Positions 56,401 through 64,000 of a stretch of DNA of 64,000 bases are shown here, piece after piece. The DNA is from Pomacea canaliculata. Taxonomy: Eukaryota > Mollusca > Gastropoda > Architaenioglossa > Ampullariidae. Both the position numbers and the translations under genes were made by a program. The stretch lies in assembly GCF_003073045.1 (NCBI RefSeq), contig NC_037601.1, positions 6,355,872-6,419,871 of the forward strand, given 5' to 3'. The notes beneath the pieces were generated by a model. That model made no database searches and had not been told where the DNA came from. It saw only the letters and a list, made by a program, of their open reading frames with translations. The number at the start of each line of letters is the position of its first letter. Within the stretch, counting starts at the first letter, position 1.

Positions 56401-59215
56401 TGACATCACGATTTTGACCTCTTGTGGATGGTGATGTTTGTAAGCGTGTATCTCGGAAGCAGATCTGGAAAATATTGCACTGAGCTCTTCACTAGAAAAA
56501 GTTTTCATCCCTAAAACTTTTACACATATCAGTTGTTGTTTTTTCTCTCGTGTGTTATTTCCTGATATCATATGACTTTCTCTGGCTGCCTGCTGTTTAC
56601 ATGCTTTAAATGTACCTGCATTCGCGAAGTACCCCGCAAGCGGTTGGCAGGTTTGACAGCGCTTCAGGGTGTGCTACAAATGCTAGAAGAAAGTGAAAAG
56701 GGTCATCACGCCTTGATAGGTTATGCAAATCTTTGTGACCTCTCAGTTCAGCTGAGCTCAACGACATTTCCCCATTTATTTTTTTCGTTGTGTCAGAAGC
56801 AGCACACACAAGGTTTGATGGCATGCCTGTGGTTTTTGTCTTTAGTCCGATTACAGAAAGTTGGTCACGTGCTCAGAAAGAGGTCAAACTTATGATGTCA
56901 CGATTGTCCAGGGATACTCCCAAATTGGCATAAATCCCATCTCTCATTGGCTGGAGCCTTGAGATACTAACTTGATGTCTGTGTTTTGCCCTCATTTTGT
57001 GCCTGGGGAAGGTCTTTAGAACAAAAGTGGGTTGTTCACCGAGATTTATACTGACCTCTGCCTAGTCAATAATAACAATAATAAAATACTGCACTTTAGC
57101 AGACCTTCTCACCCCTAACAAGGTTTGCTACACACGTTCTGCACTAGACTGCCTTGTGGCAAAGGCTCATTCAGAGCAGGAGGGATAAATCGCAGGTGGC
57201 GCGGAATATAATTGGCTATTACAATGACTCTTTTTGACCGAAACAGACTCATCCTTTCTATACAGAACAGTAAACAACCCCCCGGCAAGTCACCTAGTTC
57301 CTGCCACCTTTTGTTAAACTGAGACTGGTATGATCTAGAGCGTGGAGTAAACAGCGATGTATTTACTATCAGAGGTTTCTGCGATTCCTTTGTTAGTTCA
57401 GTGTCGAGAGAGAGATGATCCTGTACGGCCATCCAAAACTCTGTTATCATGCACGCGCGCACCACCCTCTCCGCTTACAGCGATTTAATAATCATTTCGC
57501 AAACGAACACCTTTGTTGTCCTCGGTTTTCTAAATTATTTATTTCACGTCTCTCGTGGATGATGAATATATATCCTCTTTCGGAAAATCGGAATTGGACA
57601 GTCACGATGTTATCCTATTTTGCATCTGCAAGCGGCGGTGTGGGGTGGTTGGGGTGGGTGGAAGAGCTACTGTGAAACCAATCGTGACTGACGAACGGTA
57701 AATAACGTTCAAGGATGTGCGTGGTGACGATGAGTCATCGGGTACCACCCAGCACGTCCGGCTGAGCAAAAGGGAGGAAACGGAGCCGTAACCGTACCCT
57801 CATTTTCGTCAACAAGAGAATGAATGGAGTCCACAGTCGTCTGGTCATGCCTACTGCTCGCACAGTTCCCCAATTCCCCCTTGTTTATCTCCTGCTTCCT
57901 GTGCCACCTGCCTCCGATCTTTCTTTCCGCTGTGTGTCCCTTCCTTTCTCGTTCACCCCACCCAACTTTCTCTCTTTCCCCTACTTGTCTCCCCTTCTCT
58001 TGCTTACTCATTAGTCGCTCACAGATGGCGCTGAGCACCCAGGACACCCGGACAGGCTCCGAAGCACAAAAACTTAGTCTCCTTATGGCGTGTTACTGAA
58101 CGTTGATAATTACAGACAACAGTCAGACTGAGAAACAATATAGAAATGATAGTAATGTCAGATTAAGAAATGGCGATCCAATATAATAGCATCGGTCGAA
58201 AAATCAGCGCTGATAATACACAGTATCCTAATTAGTGTTGACAATAGACTGAAATACTCAAATACAGCACTGACAATAGACCAGCGTCAGACTGGCAAAC
58301 AACAGTGATAAAACCCCATAATGAGCAAGGATTCATTGCATTACCTAAACATAAAAAAGAATGAAAAGAAAAAGCAAGCATTAACTAAACATAAAAAAGA
58401 ATGAAAAAAAAGCAAGCATTAATTAAACATAAAAAAGAATGAAAAGAAAAAGCAAGCATTAATTAAACATAAAAAAGAATGAAAAGAAAAAGCGGTCAGT
58501 TATTTTGCCACTAACAAGGGGGCATTCGGACAACAGCAAAAATGGTGAAAACTTATTAGTCCTTACAGATGTTTATTTCAAGGGCCAAGCATCTCAAGGC
58601 TTGGTTACTTGAAATATTTATCTGCCGCATGCCATTCAGTTCTTGCGGTTGTATATGTAGGGGTCAGTACTATATAAACTGTGATTTTTAAAAATCTCGC
58701 AAAAAAAAAAAAAAAAAAAAAAAAAATGTCAACAACCGAAACAAACCCGAAATTTTGATCTTAGCATACCAACCACTTTAATACTGCTAAAAATTATAAA
58801 CAAACCACCAGATATATAATAAAAAATTCCGAGCATGAAACACAAGTGGAAGAGTTACACGTTACCCCAACAGTAAGCATGACTCAATTAATTTCATTCA
58901 AACTTAATTGTCCATGTAAAGCACAAGACCGGATGTGTAAGGCGTGAGTGTAGATAGTAATATGTGTTGATCAGGGTTCTTTGTGAACGTTTCTATTGTT
59001 AAATTTTATATAGCAAATGGGTGTTTAAATGATTCTTTTGGAATATTATTCATTGTCACATCTTTTGTAAAAATGTGTATATAACTTCTCGCATGAGACA
59101 ATCAAGTTATACTGTAATGTCCTCACCGTTTGATACCTGTGGACAGCAGACACTGGCTTCCGATGACAATCAAAGTCAGCAGGCGCATGAGCCAGGTCCT
59201 GATGGCAGTCTCCAT
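35416..59215 (-). CDS. Anion-selective Cys-loop receptor subunit (GluCl/glycine-receptor-like)
   Basis: Nine coding exons on the minus strand with fully consistent phases, 509 aa: 59215-59137, 54427-54359, 54058-53991, 52257-51893, 51301-51219, 50789-50643, 37035-36785, 36453-36151, 35580-35416. Such subunits assemble as pentamers in the plasma membrane and pass chloride when a transmitter binds. Exon 1 is a signal peptide ([17 protein letters not shown]). Then [35 protein letters not shown] (loop D), [10 protein letters not shown] (loop A), and the Cys-loop [15 protein letters not shown] (Cys201-Cys215). A second pair, Cys259 and Cys275, is the loop C disulfide of GluCl/GlyR/HisCl types. TM1 about 288-310; TM2 has [18 protein letters not shown] (316-333), whose Pro-Ala-Arg start marks anion selectivity; TM3 about 348-367; TM4 about 488-507. 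Odd: a ~45-residue Ser/Thr/Gly/Gln/Pro-rich insert (about 95-143) between loops D and A. The agonist cannot be told from sequence. Exon 1 is the least certain part, though its phase and signal peptide fit. Confidence 0.92.
36040..36150. other. Intron 8 edge of the receptor gene
   Basis: The plus-strand open frame crossing 36040-36504 is the antisense shadow of receptor exon 8 and is not a gene. Confidence 0.7.
39110..39230. repeat. Degenerate ~23-bp tandem repeat
   Basis: Four diverged units built on TGAGCCAATTTYGAC, giving an open frame on the plus strand by chance. Confidence 0.5.
39575..39628. repeat. (CA)n/(CACACG)n microsatellite
   Basis: Dinucleotide CA run with CG interruptions, just upstream of the LINE insertion. 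Confidence 0.85.
40646..40761 (+). repeat. 58-bp tandem duplication in the LINE 3' UTR
   Basis: Two nearly identical units beginning TATGCTTATTATCTTTTTAT; they differ at only a few positions. Confidence 0.85.
40838..40862 (+). repeat. (CATTGT)n LINE tail
   Basis: Four hexamer units at the exact 3' end of the LINE; marks the insertion junction. Confidence 0.85.
42279..42320 (+). repeat. Left terminal inverted repeat
   Basis: First 12 bases CCCAGATAGCAT are identical to the inverted right end; similarity continues weakly for about 40 bases. Confidence 0.85.
42931..46277 (+). pseudogene. Decayed multi-exon gene with DUF4806-like C-terminus, transposon cargo
   Basis: Plus-strand exon-like pieces: 42931-43037 (ATG start [20 protein letters not shown], donor GTGAGT), 43571-43644 (donor GTATAC), 44513-44755 (donor GTAATG), 44970-45136 ([20 protein letters not shown], helical), 45761-45916 (donor GTAAGT), 46171-46277 (ends [10 protein letters not shown], stop TAA). 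The fifth piece begins [20 protein letters not shown] and continues, after a break in frame, [18 protein letters not shown], then joins KAVQKNNG. This follows DUF4806: G-x-D-x-K-D-C-x-R-R...W...G-x-K-x-A-F..L.....I..AV. DUF4806 proteins are abundant, function unknown, and often repetitive in animal genomes. The early exons do not join in one frame, so the copy is not intact. Whether this gene drives transposition is unknown. Confidence 0.6.
47385..47660. repeat. ~147-bp tandem duplication in the transposon's right arm
   Basis: Two diverged units, each starting ATTAAACGTTTTTAA and containing TTTTTAATGGGCATA; the second ends in the right TIR. Confidence 0.75.
47622..47663 (-). repeat. Right terminal inverted repeat
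   Basis: Reads ATGCTATCTGGG on the plus strand, the inverse of the left end, followed by TA. Confidence 0.85.
47810..48831. repeat. Contig-end duplicate, copy A
   Basis: The same ~1 kb as copy B, in the same orientation, running into the N gap at the point where both read GGAAAGTGGTTTAT. Differences are mostly one- to few-base insertions and deletions spread evenly, the pattern of uncorrected long-read ends. No gene in it; purine-rich with A runs. Confidence 0.85.
48836..48935. other. Assembly gap (100 N)
   Basis: Exactly 100 N, the conventional placeholder for a scaffold gap of unknown size. Confidence 0.98.
48936..49963. repeat. Contig-end duplicate, copy B
   Basis: Begins at the gap and matches copy A base for base apart from scattered indels, then continues past GGAAAGTGGTTTAT into unique sequence. 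The true locus probably has one copy. Confidence 0.85.
50560..50586. repeat. (TCTG)n microsatellite
   Basis: TCTG/TCCG tetranucleotide units, about 55 bases inside intron 6 from the donor of receptor exon 6. Confidence 0.8.
51800..51884. repeat. Minisatellite next to receptor exon 4 donor
   Basis: Four imperfect units of ACAGAGAAGAAACAG. On the receptor's sense strand this is a pyrimidine-rich run starting just inside intron 4. Confidence 0.75.
53015..53800 (+). mobile_element. Degenerate LINE reverse-transcriptase fragment, copy 2
   Basis: Same family as 13.5 kb and easier to read. In order: FAYDTG (decayed FADD box) near 53035, [46 protein letters not shown], then in other frames a GCETWT-like block, a YKEHKTN block and a VKR...GHV...RHD block near 53540-53590. 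Several frames are needed, so it is an old dead copy. It lies in intron 3 of the receptor, antisense to it. Confidence 0.75.
55437..55667 (+). other. Candidate exon with a Cys-rich start
   Basis: An ATG-led 77-codon frame begins with [20 protein letters not shown] and a GPRCC, then a Lys/Glu-rich segment, and runs into the donor GACTG|GTAAGT at 55668. The Cys spacing recalls short Cys-Lys zinc-like repeats but is incomplete. No partner exon found. It may be a fragment or chance. Confidence 0.2.
58341..58494. repeat. 40-bp tandem repeat, ~3.9 units
   Basis: Units start TTAMYTAAACATAAAAAAGA and are nearly identical; one unit is two bases shorter. No spacers, so not a CRISPR array. Confidence 0.9.
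58699..58728. repeat. Poly(A) run
   Basis: About 26 uninterrupted A residues; could be the end of an undetected retroposed copy or slippage. Confidence 0.8.
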
Positions 59216-60407
59216 GACGATGGTGCGTCTCCTCGGTCAGGTTTGGTCGGAGAGTTCAGCTGGCAAGGTAGGTGCAGCCTGGATGACAAGAACGAGGTAC
59301 TAGCGTCCAACAGAAAGAACAACCAAGATTCCGAGTTTTGACCAGCTTGTTACAACACTACTCAAGCAGGCACTCGGAAGATTTTATTTACTTGAATAGA
59401 TGCGCACTAATAGTCGTTCTTGGAGAACTAGGAGCTGTCCTGCAGTACTTGGCTCCTTCACAACTCGCCGAATCTGAGAGTGAAGCCCTGTGGAACCCTC
59501 ACGACTGGTGAACTTTCTCTACACAGGCCTAACTTAATTTTCCCAGGCGAAAATTATGGCCAACCTTAACGCACCGGTGGGAACAGTCGAACTTATGCAC
59601 CTTTGTCGGAGATGACCCGGTTCGAACTCTTTCAAAACTTCACTCACTCTTTCCTGCGCAATCCATCACAAGGCAATGCGCCCTCGAAATACCCTGGGGA
59701 CCCACAGCGGCTCGCTTATTTGATCGTTAACTTTATGTAAGACCCTCTGACAGCAGGGATGGCTGGCAGGCCAACTAAGTCGTTCGGTTGATAAAAAAGG
59801 GGTAGACTGCTTGTTACGGACTCCCCACAACGACCAGCCTCTCTTCTGTCAATGCACTGGTCACACCAGCGAACTTCGGAGTCCCTCCGTGAGCCACCTC
59901 GACATCGAAGTCGGCGCCGCAAACGTGGCGAAGCTCTGTGCGCCAAATGCGTGTCTGACGACAGGCCTTCAACGGCTTCGCGTTAAAACTGACGGCGTCA
60001 TCCCAAGGACCTCTCTCGGCGACCTTTTGTGGGGTCGGGGGTAGGGGTGTGGTGGGGTGGTTCGGGCAGATCCTCAAACGGGTGCAACGGCACACGCAAT
60101 GGATGGCTGACTCGCACCCCAGCGAATCTCCTTTGTGCAGATGTTCACACCCTGGCGTGCACTTGTCGCAAAGAGGCATGCTAATGGGCTCCATGGAATA
60201 CATTATAATTATTTTTTTTTCACCTGGTAGGAGATTCTGCGGCGGTTTGATTAGTTTGCTCGACAGTTGTCATTGGTTTTAGGATGGCTCTTCGCAGAGA
60301 CCGGAAATCTCCCTCTGCTCTGTGAATGGATGTTCTGGTCACTGACGGCGAAAGATGATTTGCCACCGTCTTCCATTTGAGGCACCTCTTACATTTCATT
60401 GTTTTAT

Positions 60408-60492
60408 TAATAATAAAAATAAAAATAAATAATAATAATTTGTATATAACATTTCTTTAGTGTAGATTCAACGTGCTTTACATAAATGAAAA
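60408..60492 (-). repeat. SINE/LINE 3' tail (minus strand)
   Basis: Reading the minus strand: TAAAGCACGTTGAATC ... GTTATATACAAATTATTATT, a diverged member of the same tail type as at 24.4 kb. Confidence 0.45.
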
Positions 60493-60710
60493 CAAATGAC
60501 AATCAAATACAGATTAAGAATGCTCACAGCACACATTCAAACACAGATGAAACATATCATACCGATGTATTGCAACAGACAGAAATACAAGGTAAAAATA
60601 AAATAACGAAAATTTTGTAACACACTTTTATTTTAAATTTACTGAAAATGGAAAAATACTTTTTTTCATGTCTCGGGGTTTTCTTTAACACATATAACTT
60701 AAAGTAAAGT

Positions 60711-60791
60711 AAGTGTGAGGGGCACTCTTGGAAATAGTTTAAAACATTGTAATATTTTCTTTCAATGTTTTTAAGAGTGCCCTTCACACTT
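60711..60791. repeat. Imperfect inverted repeat (hairpin)
   Basis: Left arm AAGTGTGAGGGGCACTCTT (60711-60729) plus AAAACATTG (60741-60749) pairs with the right arm CAATGTTTTT and AAGAGTGCCCTTCACACTT (60763-60791). The outer 19 bases match at 18. Loop about 13 bases. Confidence 0.8.
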
Positions 60792-60837
60792 TTATATTGC
60801 CTCCCTTGATGTCCGGCCTATTAGTTCTCATGCAAAA

Positions 60838-60955
60838 TGAAAAACTAAAACAAAACAAAACAAAAAAAAACAAAAACAAAACAAAAGAAAAAAAAACCAA
60901 CAAACAAAAAAAAAAAACAAAAAAAAAAAAAACCAACAAAAAACAAAAAAGAGTC
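60838..60955. repeat. A-rich (AAAAC)n tract
   Basis: AAAAC/AAACC units grading into long A runs over about 115 bases. Confidence 0.9.
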
Positions 60956-61139
60956 TATAGTTGTGTGTTGAGCTATTCAAGGACACGAATCTCCAGCGAC
61001 AAAATAATTACAGTCCTCACAACTCAACACGCCCAATGAAAGTGTCTATGCATGTCCAAACAGCAATGGAGACAGTAAACATCAGGGCACACGGTTGTTA
61101 TGTTTAGTGGGAAGGTACATGAAGATTAGAAATGCTGCG

Positions 61140-61300
61140 CCGGCACAATAGCAGCGCAAAACAGTTGCAAGACTCCCTCTGTGGAGTCAGGTACCCATTT
61201 CCGCCAGCTGAGGTAAGTAAGCTGCGCTACATGGGTGTCGAACCTGAGAGCCTCTCGGTTCGGACATGCGCCAACCACTTGACTATCCATTCACAATGGA
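61140..61300 (-). repeat. tRNA-derived SINE
   Basis: On the minus strand a box A (TAGTCAAGTGGTTGGCGCA) and, 30-35 bases on, a perfect box B (GGTTCGACACC) have tRNA spacing, followed by a non-tRNA body with GTAGCGCAGCTTACTTACC. No acceptor stem closes, so it is a SINE and not a tRNA gene. Downstream limit is approximate. Confidence 0.5.
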
Positions 61301-64000
61301 AGCCTACAACGAAGTTCAAAGACACCATACAAAACAAATGCAACACAAAAAATGAAGGTAGAATGAAAAATACATTATGCATACAGGACTGAGTGTCTGG
61401 GGAATGGAATAGCATGGGGAATTATTTTTTCCGTTATGAGAGGTAATTTTTTTTATAAAGCTGTGTTAAATTCTTGCACTTTTGACGCAGAAGAAAGAGA
61501 CTGGACCAATGAAATTAAATTAATGGAAACCCCAGAAAGATAACACGGAATGGGCAGTTTTTAATTCTCGAGATCGGTACATCATGCCACCCGCGCTGCC
61601 TACCCGCCCTGACTGGCAATGGAGAAGCATAGGACTTGATGCTTGGACAACCCACAGTGATGGGAGCTGCTCACCTGTTGCTATTCCGACACCTGGGACC
61701 GGCAGGTGGCGTGATATTTATTTACCTTATTTATTTAAAATCGTTGCTGTGCTGTGACCACAATAAACACATACACACGAAGATCCCCCTCCATCTTTTT
61801 ATTATACATGTATTATTTTAAATTTTTTGCCTCGAGGAATGACTTGGGCGAGTTCCCTACGCCCAGTGCATTTGCTATGCCCGTAGGGTTCAGTCAACCT
61901 GTATAGTCTATGGATAGATCATTAAAATTTTTACTGCAGCTAAACTTTATGGCTTCATAAAAAGAGCGCCTTTTCCAACATCGACTTTCTGTCTCGTGCT
62001 CGGAGTCGAAAAAAAGGTGTGTTTTCCTGCGAAGGATACGTAACGCCCTAAAACTCATTGATTTCCGCCATCTTGGCGAGTTTTACTGCTGCTGCTACTG
62101 CCTCCGGCGTCGCATTGTGGGTGCACAGAACACCAAATCCCAGAACATCAAATCACCTCACGAAATGTCTGATTGTTTAACAGTCTGTTGATGGCAAGGG
62201 GGGAGAAAAAAAAAAAGGAAAATGTGGAGTAATCGTTATAAGTTCATATTCCTGAATTGTTGGATTTGTATTTGGCTTGACTCGAGTTTAAATATAGTTT
62301 GTTTCGAGCAATGTGTGATTCTAGTTGCTTGTATGTTGGTGTTCATGCGTCCATATATGTACCGCCAGACGAACGCCACAAGAAACGAGTACACTATATA
62401 TGAGAAACATTGCAGATTTGGACGATGTCGTATCAAACAGAACGAAAGACAGAGGGAGAGAGAGCGACTGGCACCGCCGCTACGTTTATCTCCCCCTTCA
62501 CATGAAATGTCGTGCCCCCGTTGTCGAAGATGAACTGTCAAGCTTCCAGGTTAAAGAACGTATACCAATATTTTTTTTTTGCTGCACTGTCATCATGCAC
62601 GAATATGCTTCACTCTAATGAAGCGATAGGTCAAAAGATGACAGCACCACAGGTGGGAAAGGTAGCGGAACAAATCAAGCAATGAAGCAAGCCAGGCGAA
62701 GCCAAGTACCTGCAGGGCCATTAAATAAGTTCGCGCAATACCGTAACGACCTCTTCTATCAACCGATTGAACAATCTGAGCTGAAAGTCGTGAAAGTCTT
62801 AGTTTACTCTTTACCAGTGACATCAGGGGAAAGAAACTTGTGATGATTGCTTGACATAGACCTAAACCCCACGCGTATCCAGTTTGCAGTCGTCGGTGTC
62901 AGCTCCGCGCCAGTGAACAGCTGAGTACTCGATCTTACCTTGCCGACAGACTAGAGAGGTCGGGTGTTCTGTCGCAAGCTGAAATGCTTGTGAAACATGG
63001 CGCAGCTAGTCGTCAATAGTAGGTGCAGCTGTGAGCATACAGCTTTACGACTAGAAACTAATTCTAAACCGGGCAAATGTCGAATGTTAGGTCAAGTCTG
63101 GCAAAGCTGAGTGTGACGGTTACAGGAAACCAGTGGGTTCGGGACTTGAAACTTTAGTCAACGTGCTGTTCATCTGTTAGATAATACAGTTGGCAAAGCA
63201 TAACTGGAACTGTGAGACTTTAGAGGTTTGATGAACTTAGCTGGGTTGCGCTGGTGTCTGAGCTGAGAGGCGAGCTGGTTGGATACCCGAGAATCGGTAC
63301 CCGACTTCATAGATGATTGTGGGAAGGAGAGGAGATGGGCACCACCCTCACCTAAAGATGGCCCCGAGGAAGGTATCTAAACATCGCTACCCAACGACCA
63401 GAAAAAAGAAAAGACACTAGCGCACGGTGTTTGCACGCTGGTCTTGTATAATATTCAAGTGAGAGAAATATCTTGTAGCGGGGCATAGATGTCGTGTCTC
63501 TTCCAAGCAGAGACTTTGATAAAAAAAAAAAAATAAATAAAAATAAAATAAAATAAAGAAAACCATCTCGCATGGGACTGCTTCTCATGTTCATGTTCTA
63601 TTAATCCCAATATGCATTCTGAGTGTAGACAAGGCATTTATCTGCCAAAGCATCTGGTTGGACATGACAGATCTTCAAGTAAAATCCACCGAGCTGTATA
63701 GGGAGCATGTAACACGATTCTTAACACGAACAGAAAAGCAGACGATAGAAAATACACAATAAAAACTAGAGGAAGGGGTCACAATCGTGATGATTACATC
63801 TAAAAGGGAAAACTCTGTTGGGTAAGGTGAGGGCACTTAATCTAAGAAGGGCCGAGGCAGGGTGTGTCGGGTTAAGGTTGGGATGAATTCGCTGATTTTT
63901 CCACCGCCCAACTGCAATATTCCAACACTATTTTTGTTATTTTTACCGCTTAAAACATTTTAAAAGCGAATGCAAAAGTTCTTTGTAATATCCAAGATCT

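Larger units (their letters stand above)
54430..59136 (-). other. Receptor intron 1, 4.7 kb
   Basis: Lies between the signal-peptide exon and exon 2. Contains GA and A-rich microsatellites, a 40-bp tandem repeat (58341-58494) and one candidate plus-strand exon (55437-55667). Nothing else recognised. Confidence 0.6.
59216..63999. other. 5' flank of the receptor gene, no further gene seen
   Basis: The receptor's promoter and leader should lie at the left edge on the minus strand, but I see no clear TATA or initiator. Open frames up to 129 codons (for example 60203-59814, minus) have no domain or convincing splice context. The rest is repeats listed separately. Confidence 0.5.

Noticed and set aside
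58341-58494. Regular repeats that could suggest a CRISPR-like array
   Set aside because: Units are contiguous without unique spacers and the genome is animal; it is a simple tandem repeat.
59814-60203. 129-codon minus-strand frame with several Cys
   Set aside because: No recognisable spacing or domain, no splice partners; composition looks like chance in a GC-richer patch.
62620-62843. 70-codon open stretch ending ...YSLPVTSGERNL
   Set aside because: No ATG near its start, no splice sites, no family recognised.

Overview
The window reads as nuclear DNA from a lophotrochozoan animal, most likely a mollusc and plausibly a gastropod. It is AT-rich and intron-rich, and holds a secreted tyrosinase of the molluscan type, an anion-selective Cys-loop receptor, an NSUN2 RNA methyltransferase, an alpha-kinase remnant and many transposable-element pieces. 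Exon boundaries were read by hand from GT/GC...AG sites, reading phase and family motifs; no alignment was run. The species is inference.

Layout. 1-4.6 kb: one intact tRNA-Glu(CTC), then little else. 4.65-8.1 kb (+): five-exon tyrosinase, 452 aa, both copper-site histidine sets present. 8.1-10.6 kb: spacer with microsatellites. 10.6-13.1 kb (-): alpha-kinase-domain gene with a one-base frameshift, a lost Asp in its DLQG motif and a microsatellite against one splice acceptor; probably a pseudogene. 13.5-20.7 kb: LINE debris, a dispersed repeat also present at 9 kb, a weak TIR-domain remnant and long empty stretches. 20.7-32.8 kb (+): complete NSUN2, 22 coding exons, 838 aa, first intron of the GC-AG class. 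35.4-59.2 kb (-): complete Cys-loop chloride-channel subunit, nine coding exons, 509 aa, tail-to-tail with NSUN2. Its 13.6 kb intron 6 carries a 5'-truncated LINE, a 5.4 kb TIR transposon with a TA target duplication and a decayed multi-exon gene resembling DUF4806 proteins, and a 100-N assembly gap. The sequence on both sides of the gap is the same ~1 kb repeated with many small indels, so it looks like two unmerged contig ends rather than real duplication. 59.2-64 kb: no gene recognised; SINE/LINE tails, a hairpin and A-rich tracts.

The genes are unrelated singletons, not an operon or pathway: cuticle/shell-type oxidation (tyrosinase), tRNA m5C modification (NSUN2, with a tRNA gene as neighbour only by chance), and inhibitory neurotransmission (the receptor). 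Candidates for something little described are the TIR element with its DUF4806-like cargo and the ~45-residue insertion in the receptor's ligand-binding domain.
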